From Tetragonia tetragonoides (Eukaryota; Streptophyta; Magnoliopsida; Caryophyllales; Aizoaceae): 64,000 nucleotides of DNA. The notes beneath the pieces were generated by a model. The model was not told the DNA's origin. It worked only from the letters and a program-made list of their open reading frames with translations, and searched no databases. The stretch spans positions 39,182,766 through 39,246,765 of the forward strand of contig CM076147.1 in assembly GCA_038025085.1 (NCBI GenBank), given 5' to 3'. The stretch's first letter is position 1, and every line of letters begins with the position of its first letter. The position numbers were made by a program, and so were the translations under genes. Below are positions 36,001 through 47,462 of this stretch, one piece after another.

Positions 36001-39000
36001 AGGTAATTTAGGTTTCTTAGATGTCCATGAGAAGGAATAACTTGCATATCACATAAGAAGAGGTTTCTCACAAGTTTCATTGAGTTTCCAAAACGGGAAG
36101 CATGACCCTCATGAGGGTTTGCGTGTAACAAAACCGCAACATTGGATAGAATCTATATGGGACACAACCTGCTGCCTTTCCTATAACTGAAAAGTTTAGT
36201 AGGCACATGACCAGAATAAAGATTCTTTTTAAGCTTGTTTATGCAAACAGATAAGAAGTTTCTCTGGATCTAGTGAAATGCAGTCTGCGTGTACATGTTT
36301 GGTTTGGGCATCAGGTATGAAATGTAATCTACCAACCCTATAAAGCAGAAAAAACCCCAGAGCTAGCAACGTGAGTTCTAATTTAACTTCTTTAGCAAAT
36401 ATGTAATCTGATAAATACTGCTTCAATATATGTATTCGTACTCCCATCGACCCTTTATACACTTACACTAGGCCAGCTTCTCAAGCTTGTAATTGGAACC
36501 AATTTGTATAGCATTTAATATTTTTTAGATGTGGTCTGCTCCTAAAGTTCTTTCAAAGCAGCTTATGTTGAGGAGACTGCTTTGGAAGGTCTTGTAGGGG
36601 CTGGGAGGTCGCACACTTGAACCTTTTGCATGTCAAAGCACTTACCTGTTGTTATGTTCATCCTTTTTGTCCTCTTTTCCTGGATGAGGTTTTCAAATCT
36701 ACTAGACTTTTGTTACCCTTACTCCTTGTTTGAATTTCTTGGTTCAGGTTCTGTGGAGTTTCAAATTCATTTGTTAAACATAATGCCGAGGGAGCATCTT
36801 CAGCTATTGCTGCTTCCCATACTAAAGGCGCTGGAAATACAGGTCTAGCTACAGGCAGATCTGCTAACCAAACTGGTTCATTTCAACAGCCTCAGCAAAC
36901 AAAAGTGCAGCAATCAAGCCCAAAGCTAGCTGTGCAGTCACCAAATGTGATTCCTGCTGGAACTGAAAGTTTGAAATCTAGTAGTCGTGATCAGCAAAGC
37001 AAGAAGACTTTAGAGGACAAACCTTCTGTTCCTGCTAATAAAAGGAAAGGTCAGGGTGATAAGAGCTCAGCAGTCACTGGAGGCTCCTTAACCAATTTGT
37101 GGGGCCGGGCATCAACAAAATCCAAGTCTACCAACTCCTCGGCAGATGAAAAAACCGCTGCCCAAAAACAGCTGCCCAAGACTAATGGTGAGTTTCGGAT
37201 TGCACTACTCATACCGAGTAATAAACAACTTTAATATGTGCGGGAAAGCATGCAATACTAGTCATCTTGTTTGAATGAGAACCACTGGGTGACGCTGTGT
37301 GCTGGTGACCCTTGAAAACCAGAAATGCAAACAAGATAGGCCTTTTAAGCTTCCCACCTGGATGTTTCAGAAGGTTCTGGAAGATCAATGAGCTGACTCA
37401 AAATTCCAAAATAACACCTACACATTTTAGTTTATAATCTTTGTCATTTATAACACTATTGACATAAGGAATCTGTTTATAAGTCCAACGTTGTCATCAG
37501 TCTAATGATATGATCAGCGTTCAAAATCTCGGTATCAGTCTCGATCGCGATGTCGTGGAAGCGTACTGATTCCGATGACGCGTATCACGTTGCGTCCGCC
37601 ACGGCATGAATTTTAGTATCGGCCATATTGGCTGTACCTGCCACTTATTGACTGTAGCGGCCATTTATTGGCCATGTATTGGCCGTATTGGTCGTGTATC
37701 AGTCGTTTCGGTCATGTGTTGACCTATCGGACATCATTTTACGCACCAGGATATCGTGTATCGGCAACTTCAAAATCCGTTACTTCGCGGCCGATAAGTC
37801 GCGTATCGGCCAAAATTGATACCATGGATATGACTGAAATATCCGGAGACTGGAGACTAGAATGAAATCCGCTGAAAACTGTGAAAAGTGGACTAAATAA
37901 CTCATGCAAACAAAAACCTTATTCATATAGAAGAATGAAAGTTCTCTTGTGAGCTACATATATTCTATATATATTTCTTGATTCATCTCTATCTACCTAA
38001 AGTCTCTCTTCTAGGCGACTAGTTAGGGGTAAGACTGCGTACATCTGGACCTCCCCAGACCCCGCCCTAGGCGGGATACTTACTGGGTTGTTGTTGTTGT
38101 TGTTGTATCTCTATCTACCTAATATTTTCCTTTTGGGGGCCATTGCAGATAGTGCAGATGCCCAAATATGTGCTCGTGAAACTTTAGAGACGGTAAGCAG
38201 CGAGGACGAAGAATCAGATGTCAATTTCAAGAGAGCCTCGAATGGCGATGGTGGTAAGAAGAGAAGGGTAATACTAGATGATTCAGATGATGAGGATTAT
38301 GAAAATGCAGTCAATTTAGGATCTCCAGATCCTCCCAAGGCCCAGTCATTTCAGGATTTGAAACAAAAGAATGGGACTTTGGAAATAGAGAAGAACACTT
38401 TGAACTTTGATGAGCACGAGGAATGTAAACCAAAGTTGAAGGAACAGAAAGCAGCAGATGTAGATATCAACCATCCCATAAAGAAGGATTCCATAGCAAT
38501 CAAACGTCCGAGACTTAATGTTTCAGAAGAGATTCAGGGCAGAACTGCTGATGTTGATACCAGTAATAAGAATAAAGCAGCAGATAGTGGTCCAAGTTCA
38601 CCTAAAAGGAGAAAAGTACTGAAGACATGTATTGATGAGCGGGGAAGAGAAGGTACAACCATGTGTCTTTTATTGATTATTTGTCCAAATTTTACTTTGG
38701 TAATGTTTATTACAAGAACGCCTAGTGAATTCTCGCCTGGGCGGGCTTCAGGCAGCTCAGGGTGACGTAGGTTTACTCTGACAACTGAAAAGCTAATCCG
38801 ATAGGCTACTTCTGAAAGGCCACCATGGAAACTTTTTGATAACCCAAAAACAGTTAAAGGGGAGTAGCCACCAACTTATTTCGAAGCGTAGTAATTGTGG
38901 TCTGCTCAAAAAGGTAATAATACAATCTACATTACTTGAATGGTAATCATGATAAGCACTAATAGTAGAAAAGGCTAAGACCAGTGTCGAAGCTAAGAAG

Positions 39001-40695
39001 TATTGTAACATAATATTAAACAAAAACAAAGCAAAATAATATTGCTATGTAAACACCTGAGGAAAATACTAAATGTGCTAGGAAACAATAAAAAACAATA
39101 ATAAATCAGAAGCTGTAAAAACCCAAGGCAAAAGGAGATAGAGAAAGATAAAGGCAGCAAACTAAGTTCCAAGGCAAAAGGTGACAAAAACTTTAAAGAG
39201 ACTAGGCTCAAACAAGGCGCAGTAACAATAGCGACTTCTACTTGGGATCAGCTTCATGAATCCTAATAGCTACAAGTTTCTATGAGGATACATTTAGATG
39301 TGTCATGTCCTGTCAGATCATTTCTCCCACATTCTTCCTAGGTCTACCTCTTCTTCTCTTTAAGGATGTTTTGTTACAAGTTTTATCTTATATAGCTTGC
39401 AATTGCCTTGGTTTCCGATTACTATTGCAAGTTTTCTGTGCTAAGAAGGTGCCGGCATTGTGTGGACATTTGCTTTGGGACAGCGGGTAGAAGAGATGGC
39501 CGGGGTTGGCTATTTCTCGGCACATTTACCTACTCTGTTCTGTTGAAAGTGAGACTACATCACACTTGTTCAAAAAGTTTGAGGTGGCACAATGTCATTT
39601 GGCAAAGTTGTTCTTTAGGGGATGGGTGATTTAGCTTCATTTTGGGCTAGAGCAGCAACTGGGTAATTAATTTGTAGTTGAACTCTTTCAAGAGGACGCC
39701 TTGTCCTCTATGCTGTAATTGGTTGCAGACTTTGCAGTCGATACTTTTTTTTTCATTATTGGAATGACCTATCATAGTGATCTGTTTACACATCCTCACT
39801 GGAGCAACATGGTGCCTCTGGACATGCCTGAATCATCTAAGCCTTCCCTCTGGCATCTTACCTTCATTCAATAGAGTTACTCCTACCTTATCACTAATCC
39901 CTTCATCCTAGTTGAGGTTTTGTCATTGCAATGTCGGTAATGCATACTAATTTCTCAACAAAGCTAGGAGCCTAGGATGTACAGGTGTGAGAGGCGAAGA
40001 TATTTGCATGTATACAAGTTATAGCTATTACATCCTGACCGAGAATCCTGATTGAAATGGTCATTACTTTATCTTTGTACATTTTGAAGTCTAGAATTTT
40101 ATTTTAATCTGTAAATTTGTCCCTGTGGTCTGAGAGCTTCATATTATCTTCATATGATCATGTCCGTGGATTTAGGAACTCCACAGCTTTCGAATTTTTT
40201 TTGTAAGTGTTGGTTCCTCAATTGCGGATTGTTTTATTAGTGTGTTTAATTTTATTTATCTTTTGGTTGTCTTGCTAGTCACTGAGGTCGTCTGGGAAGG
40301 TGAAGAGACAGCCGTGATGGATATGAATGCAGGGAAGAATAGTTCTGACAATGTGAAGGATCCTAATGGTCATAAAGTGAAGGGTGAAAACAATGCAACA
40401 ACGAATCCTGTTAACAGGTTATTACTACCGCTCACCTTCTCTGAATTGCTTGTCTGCCTATCCTTAAAACCTAGCCTCTATTGCCAATAACCCTACACTT
40501 CTCTGTTAATTTCTCTATATTGTGACTTTCTTTTTAACTGTTATTCCGCTTATTCATCGTGACCTTAGGCCTATCAAGAAGTCTCCAGCAAGCACCGTCT
40601 CTTCTAACCTGGCAGGGAAAACTGGAAATAAGAAAGGGGGAAGTGCCAAGGATCCCAAGCAAGGAAATATAATGTCTTTCTTTAAGAAAGTTTGA
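33072..40695 (+). CDS. POLD3: DNA polymerase delta subunit 3 (p66/Pol32-type)
   Basis: Eight exons: 33072-33140, 34518-34573, 34657-34781, 35340-35499, 36748-37187, 38149-38652, 40279-40417, 40569-40695; in phase, 539 residues. The N-terminal part (about 1-150) matches the POLD3 domain that binds the second subunit: SYKWLSRNFLVSSNVAKKLL, YTVAGWLKK and CIPKDPAAIWNAEF. The middle is long, Ser/Lys/Asp-rich and disordered, with acidic DDSDDEDYENA. Near the end comes VTEVVWEGEE, then the C-terminal QGNIMSFFKKV (529-539), a canonical PCNA-binding PIP box (Q529, I532, F535, F536). It is a nuclear accessory subunit for replication and repair. (CT)n tracts flank exon 1. Intron 5 has a SINE 42 nt before the exon 6 start, and introns 1 and 6 have LINE 3' ends. 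Confidence 0.95.
33480..34075 (+). mobile_element. LINE 3' end in POLD3 intron 1
   Basis: It ends with GAGGAC-TCCTA-GTCCTC (34025-34041) and then ATTTCGTCTAATAAAAAAA, matching the 3' ends near 24101 and 39692. A preceding stretch encodes VQRDWLHF-like sequence in one frame. The 5' limit is uncertain and coding sequence is decayed. Confidence 0.45.
37520..37845. repeat. Degenerate TATTGGCCGTAT/GTATCGG repeat block in POLD3 intron 5
   Basis: About 300 bp of imperfect 8-15 bp units built on GTAT(T/C)GGC. GGTATCAG at the left (about 37531) and TGATACCATGG at the right (about 37820) could be inverted ends. A related GTATCAGCTG-rich block lies at about 27090-27270. CpG-rich compared with its surroundings. 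Confidence 0.55.
38001..38106 (+). mobile_element. 5'-truncated TTG-tailed SINE with perfect 16 bp target duplication
   Basis: ATCTCTATCTACCTAA occurs at 37985-38000 and 38107-38122. The insert reads GGGGTAAGACTGCGTACATC, CCCCAGACCCCGCCC, GGCGGGATACTTACTGGG and (TTG)5. It lies in the POLD3 sense orientation, 42 nt upstream of the exon 6 start. Confidence 0.93.
39310..39765 (+). mobile_element. LINE ORF2 3' end in POLD3 intron 6
   Basis: A decayed frame (KCRHCVDICFG... SLRWHNVIW) looks like the zinc-knuckle-like C-terminus of LINE ORF2. It is followed by AGAGGAC-GCCTT-GTCCTCT (39691-39709) and a T-rich region. No intact frame. Confidence 0.5.
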
Positions 40696-41379
40696 CAAGA
40701 TCTGTAAGATCAGTGTAATTGGTTTGCTATATTTGTACTGTTTCCACCATCTAAATGGAATAGTTACTTTTTCGAACCTGAGTAGTGTAGTTATATATGC
40801 TGTGCAGTACAATACATTCATTTTGTGTTGTTCCCCAAAGCAAAACTGACTGACTGTTTAAGTTTTCCTCCCCCCTCCACTAAAATACCTCCCAAAAAAA
40901 GTCTTTCTCCATAAGCAAGTCTTGTGTGAGACCAACTCACAGAAAATTGGGATCACTTTTTAAAAATGTAGGAGTCACTTATGGTGAGTAGTGAGTTAGT
41001 GACCCTTGTTTCATTGAAAAGTGACCCCGTATCACCAAAAGTTACGGAAAAACCGTCTTATAGAAATTTTTATGTTTCTCAACTGACTAGTTTTTGCGGC
41101 AAGTGACACTCTTTTTTTGTTAATCAAAATTTAGCCTGCAACACATTTTGAATATCCAAATATCAACTGCAAGTTTGTAAAATATGTAAATATCAACTTA
41201 TCATTGAGCTGCAAGCCTGCAACTCCATCCTCCCCCATCAATATGTAAATTAATGCCTGGAGTATAAAACAGAGTGCGAGGCTGCAGTTCTTTTATCAAT
41301 TTTGTTGGTCAAATATTTTGATGCTGGAATTATTGATTTCTGATATTTGAGATTCTTATCTCCAATTTCAGTTCACTGG

Positions 41380-41559
41380 TTTTTTTTTTTTTTGTCTGAG
41401 ACCATCCGGTTGAATTCGGACCGAGCCGGGTGGGACCACAAGGGCGGCAAAGCTCTCCCAACAAGTATTTAACACTGCTGCATTCACATGGTCTCGAACC
41501 CGAGATCTCTGCCCTTAGCTAGAAGAGTCCCTCACCAACTCATTTAAGTACTTGTTGGT
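41380..41559 (-). mobile_element. tRNA-derived SINE with poly(A) tail, reverse orientation
   Basis: AGTTCACTGG is duplicated at 41370-41379 and 41560-41569. The element opens with a T14 run (poly(A) on its own strand). On the minus strand it carries GTTGGTGAGGG (A-box-like) and, about 35 nt on, GGTTCGAGACC, a perfect B box. About 180 bp. Confidence 0.9.
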
Positions 41560-42027
41560 AGTTCACTGGGGTTTTAAGAAGACAATTAGGCAAATGCAAT
41601 AAAACTCAAAAGGTTGAGGCAAAGGATCATGAACTGTCCCACATCGCTCTTTACAAAGAATAGAATTGCCTTTATTATGGGAACCATCTAAAAGGGCCGT
41701 GTTCGTTAAAAGGAGAGATGGTTGGCATCTCCCCCGACAGGGACGGGAGCAGCCTTCGGGCTTACCTGTTACCATCACATCCGGTTAAGGCTACCCACCT
41801 CTGGTGTATCTTCAACCCACTTTTTTTTGTTCCAAAAAAATCCTAAACTTTCAGGAGTATTTGTAGTCATTATATATTTGTATGGTTTGATATTTCATAA
41901 AATTATGTTAAAGAACAATAACTTGAGAAGTTTTTATAGTTTGAGCAAAATAATTGTTGGAAAAAGCTTCAAAATTTTGAAGGAAACAAAGTGTTTAATG
42001 TAAAGTGTTGTTTGGTTTATATATGTG

Positions 42028-42271
42028 AGGGTCTCTTTTCTTCACCTTTATCTACATAATACGTACTGATCAAAATTGAAATTTAGTATGAACTGAGTTG
42101 AATTTTTTTGAACTGAACTGAACTTATTTTTACTGAATCTACAATTACAAAGAGTAAAATTGTACTTCAGTTTATCGAACTGTGCTGAATTTTACTGAAT
42201 TGAACTGAAAATTACTGAACTGAATTGAAATTTCCAGAATACTTCAGAGAGAGGTTAAAGAGAACATGGCC
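42028..42271. mobile_element. Probable MITE with degenerate ACTGAACTGAA interior
   Basis: The right end AAAGAGAACATGGCC matches the right end of the element at 19492 (AAAGAGAACATAGCC), and GGGTCTCTTTTCTTC is a candidate left end. The interior is a run of diverged GAACTGAA units. No clean target duplication. Confidence 0.45.
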
Positions 42272-43129
42272 ATCGTCCGGTCGGAGAAGAGTGTGGGTTA
42301 TTATAAGAGAGAAGGGGGAAAATTGACCACCACACTCGCGCCGCCGCCGTCTGATCGGGAGAGAGTGTGGGTTATTATATTTTTATACAAATCTTATTTA
42401 AATTACATCGCAAAATATTGTTTCAATAAAGTCCTCTCTTATTTACTGTAATTGGGCATTTAACGAAATTGTTTTTCAGTCTTCAAAACTGATTGCCCAT
42501 ATTTTTATGCAAAAGAGGAACAGTGGTAATGTAACTTGAAGTTGAGTTCAACCTCGGAAAGCAACAATCTTGGACCTTGGTGAATAGACATGTCACATTG
42601 GGTACTCCGATATTATCCACTTTACTAAAGACTCAAAACAAGATGACAAGAAAAGAAAAAAAAATGCCACCTTTTTCACTGTGTCCAATAATGGCTATGT
42701 GCTATGGCTCCCAGAGTGATTGTTTTCCTTTGATTGAATTGTTTAATTAGGAGAGAGCTTAAAGACAGCAATAATGACATAAAAAATGACCAGTCGATAA
42801 TATCCAGAAACATTTCCAAATCCCAGATAAGGGTACACATGATATGGTAGCAAATAGATTCTATGCTTCCAATGCTTACAAAAGTGTAGGGTTAATATGG
42901 GTCACCATTACCCACATGGTGCTAATCACAATGGCAGTTTATTTACTACTACTTTGTATATAGGCATTATATACACCAAAAAGGAAAAAGGAAAAAGAAA
43001 AAACAAAAACACACACATGTAGAATAGGGATGTGAAAAAATTATCAGTGATCAATCTACTTCAATCATAGTTAATACTATATGTAGATCTTCCTTGGTGA
43101 AGATTGTTAGTACTGTCCAATTGAAGTCG

Positions 43130-46100
43130 TCAACATCGATCAAGGGGAGAATATTGGCCATGTTTGAGCTTCTCCTCTAGACAATTGCTCTTCACTTCTT
43201 GTGGGGGAATAAAGCAGTCCATCGATAGCCCTGGCACATTAAAGGCTAGATCATCGATCACCCAAGCCTCCTCCATTCGTAGGATTGTAGGTCCCGACTT
43301 GAGATTGTCCCCAAATCGGGTAATGATGGCATGGGTTTGGCCTGAATGCGCAATCATCACACCGTCCACTGTCCGGTAGTCTTCAATCTTCGAGCCCATA
43401 GTAGTCTCCCAGTAGTGGGGGCATGCACCGGGTGACTGTATCCTGGTCAAGTAGGAGTCCTCCAAGTAAACTAGCAACCCACTCTTTTGGCTGAAGTAAC
43501 CAAATGTTACATGCTTGATTGTCTCGGCTGTGTTGTCGCTTCGATCAGCTAGATCATTTTGATGAGCCGACAGTTTCAGCACAAAACAGTCGACGCCCAT
43601 GATCTCCTTCTCTCCCATGTATTGAGCTACAGAGAATGCTTTCGCTATAGCCATAGGATCTAGCCCCTATACATAGATTACGGAAAGCATATAAGAAGAC
43701 ATCCCACATAATAAAAAAGATCAAGGGGACCAACAAAATTTAAACCTTTGAGAACAACAAAGTTCAACCCTTCCAAGATTCTAGCATGGGTGACAAAATG
43801 CCCTCCTAGCCAAGTCCAAATAACATGAGCATCCAACTAGACGAAACCCAAGGATCTATTTCCAGTTTCTATTTCCAGTTTCCATGTCAAATAGAGAGTA
43901 TTAAACTTGAAATGTTTGAAGATCGAGAACAACGAAATTTGATAAGTCGTCTGTGGGGGCCATTATTGACTATTTCTGACTCCCAAGGGGTTTGTTTCCA
44001 TAGAGGTCAGAGCTAAACGGTTCAAACTGCCAAACATTAAAAAACATACTATGATAAACAATGTCTTAAAAGATGTATTTAGATATTATAATCATGGGCT
44101 CAGCAAAGATACTTTAATACCACTAGTACTCTTTTATTCTCATGTTACAACTAGATCACTGACAGCAATCCCCTGTGATGGCTGTGTGTTTGTGAGTGTG
44201 TTGATTGTGAGGAACAGCTAAGATCTTGGAAAATTAGGAGGTAGTACTTCAGATTCGACTTGCAAACTGACATATATCTTCTGTAAGATACCATGAGCTT
44301 TATATAGCAAAAATGCATTATTCCCACATACTATTACAACGAAGGTCCTGAAAGATACCTAGGCCAAAAGAAATGTTTAATTTAGTGATCATTTAGCTAG
44401 CCCCATCATGATGCTAATGTGTTCATGTCCTTTAAGAATTGGGGGGACCATTAGGATGAGTGCTCAACGAAATTTATTATGCGAGGCCCCGTTCCATGGA
44501 AACCTTTCACATCATCTTATTTTTCTTATTAAATTTGAATTTTCATTTCTCACACAACTAGTGGTGCACAAGTTGGAAAACGTAGCTTCGTACGGAAGTA
44601 AGGCCGTCAAGCAAAAAACAAGAGAGAACACGTACCCAAGCTGACATGTATATCTGTTCTTTTTTTCTTATTTTCCTTTTCCAGTACGAACACATAATTG
44701 GATTAACGAAAACATCAACCCAAGGGGCAAGTTTGCTCATGAGTCATGAAACAGGCATATACTACAAGTCGTCCACGATAACAGCCACCCCGTGCAGGTC
44801 CTAGTTGGGTTCAAAGGAGTCGATTTCTAAACAACCTTACTGCTCACAAAGTCACAACTGGAGAAGCTGTTGCTAAAGGACAAATGTTTAGATGACACAA
44901 TACAATGAGACAAAATTTAGGGCCCACTAGCTCTTCCGCTCGTTCAGGTCTTAATTGCTTAATTGGGCACCTACTATTGACAATTAATGTGTGTATGTAT
45001 ATTTATTCCTATTAAAGTATAAGACCAGAAACAGCAATAAAAATTGAACAACCTCATTGACTTTGCTCCTCAGTGGCTTGTCAAGGTGTTGTTTTCAATT
45101 TAACAATGAATGAGAGGTTTTTTTTTGGTACCAGGCTACATTTCCTACCAGTTCCGAAATGAAATTTACATCTACTAGCAGGACAAACAAAGGGAAGGAG
45201 AGATAGATAGGTAAAGTAAAAGAGGAAATGAATGTGAGGAAGAAAGTGAGAAGTTGTCAAAGAAGTTCCTGAGGTAGCCAGTGTATAAGATTACCAAGAT
45301 CCGGTATGCAAGTATAGCTGTTAGGTAAGAAAGCTATGTCACACAAAGAAAAAGATTTAAATAGATACTGTACTACCTAACAGATCAATGTCTGCCAATA
45401 ATCTCAATTAATTAAACCTTGTCAAGAATAAGATCCTCCTTATCTAACAGAAGAGATCACAATGTGGCTCTCGTTTTAGTAAATAATCCCCAATTCGAGA
45501 TCTGTTTTCCCGATCATCATGTAGTTGACAACAACGACAAATATGTACGTTTGCTCTCTCACACGCGACAGAACATCTTGCCTTTCTCCTCAAGGTGGTG
45601 ACCATTTGTGTCTTAAGCCGTTAATAATCTACTAAGTTAAGTTTCCACAAGATCTAACTTGGAGATAATAGCTTGATCTAGGAAATTTCTGGCATGCTTC
45701 AAATTTGGGATGATGTCCCCTTTTGACATATGACATGGTTGTGGGACCATTTTGGAGTATAAGCGATGCGAATGTTTGGTATGGCAACGGATTTGGTATA
45801 AGGTTCAAATCCCTCTAGATTCCCACACACTCCCTCCCCTCAAAAGAAAAGTAAAACAAGAACCCAAAAGGCAGATCCAAAAGTGCCAAGCACATGCCAC
45901 CATGTAGGCGTGAGAATTAGACATTGAGAACCCATAATGTGAAAGTGTAAGCCCATGATAAAGGCACTTCTCCCCCTAATCCAATCATATGCACAAACAA
46001 TCTAGCACCATGGGAGAAAATTAAATTAACCAACCATGGGAGCAAAGATTACAACTAATAATCTCTCTAATAACCATAACTCCATAACTTTCAGAGAAAT

Positions 46101-47462
46101 TATTCATCACATATCTAACAGCTACTACTATATACTCATCTAATTAACAAGTGGGTCTATGGAGATAAAAAGACAGAAATATCTTTTTGACTATTCAGTT
46201 TTATGCTCTTTTAGCACCTGGGTAACATGGTCATACACATACATAGGCCCACTAGTTAGATAGATAATGCTCATATGTGAATAGTTTCTTTACTTTTACA
46301 TCCTAATTTGAACATGGTACAATGTGATCACACCAAAATTACACACTAACCTCCACCACATGTCATTTTGGGATGCAAAACAATGGTAGATCATTTGATA
46401 CTAAACTAAGACCATGAGGGAATTAAAAAATGATTAAATAACAATACTATTACCAACCTGAAGGGCACGGCGAAGAGGGCGGACCCCGCCTTTAGCGGCG
46501 TGGGAGCCGAGCCAGGGGGTGTAGCGCCAAGCCACATTGCCATCACTACCAGCAAGGACTTTATGGCCACCAACAACAAGCTCAATTGACCACTTGTTAG
46601 GGATCATTTCCCACAACACAAAGCAACCTTTGTGAGCGGCTCCAGACGCCACTACAACCGGCGAGCTGCTCGAGCCGGGTTCTTCAAGCATTGTCATGCT
46701 CACTTTCCCTGTTGCGAATATGTTCTTCACCACCATACCTTCCAGCTTTTTGCACCCAGTTGCTGCCCTGAAGTGCTCAATTATGTACTGTGCTGATGAG
46801 GAAACCTGCCCATTGGAAAATTGAAACCCTCACATCATGCTAATGTAACAGAAAATTACTATTAGCAATGAAAATTGTAAAACCCTTCGTACCCAAAAAT
46901 GTCCTTCATCTAATTAGTAAAATATCAGGAGCAACAATGGAAATTAAGCAACGGAATGACCAATTTTGAAGGTGAAAAGTCTTTTTGAAAGATACCCAAA
47001 ATTGTGTTTCCCTTAATTACAACAATATGAGGAAGAACAAGGGTTTTTAGCAAGGAAATGACCAATTTTCAAGGTAAATTATCTAGTTGAACTATACCCA
47101 CAATTCCATTTCCCTAATTACAATCAGCAATATGAATTATGAAGAAGAACAAGGATAATTAGCAAGCAAAAGCCAATATTGATGTATACATAGCATAATC
47201 ACACATGATCATAATCAAACAACTAGGTTTTTCTGAAAGGAAATTTAAGAGAAGAGAGAGAAACCTGAAGAGTAGATTGGTTGAGAAGGGTAGAAATTGG
47301 AAAAAGAGGGCAACCAAGAACACTCAAAAGGACCTTAAGATCAGACTTCTTATGGGAAAAAAGGTTCTTAACCCATGTTTTCCATGCATGGGTTTTCTTT
47401 GAATGCTTTCTGATATCTTCTTCATTGAATGGCTCTTCTGATAGTGGGGCGAGACGATTCAT
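43130..47462 (-). CDS. DUF620 family protein (plant-specific, unknown function)
   Basis: Three exons: 47265-47462, 46458-46805, 43130-43666; in phase, 360 residues. Family features seen in order: SAQYIIEHFRAATGCKKLE; FVLWEMIPNKWSIELVVGGHKVLAGSDGNVAWR; RPLRRALQGLDP; GVDCFVLKL; FGYFSQKSGLLVYLEDS; DYRTVDGVMIAHSGQT; and a C-terminal IDDLAFNVPGLSMDCFIPP. These match the plant DUF620 proteins, which have no established biochemical role. The N-terminus (66 residues) is basic and less conserved. I chose the ATG at 47462 because it opens the frame. A (GA)n tract of about 45 bp lies about 110 bp upstream. Intron 2 is 2.8 kb with nothing recognised inside. Confidence 0.88.

Larger units (their letters stand above)
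40696..43129. other. Convergent spacer between POLD3 and the DUF620 gene
   Basis: It holds the POLD3 3' UTR, a repeat near 40915-41065 (AGTCTTGTGTGAGACC ... ACCGTCTTA), the SINE at 41380-41559, a MITE-like tract at about 42028-42271 and a small CpG-rich direct repeat at 42280-42380. No gene recognised. Confidence 0.55.
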
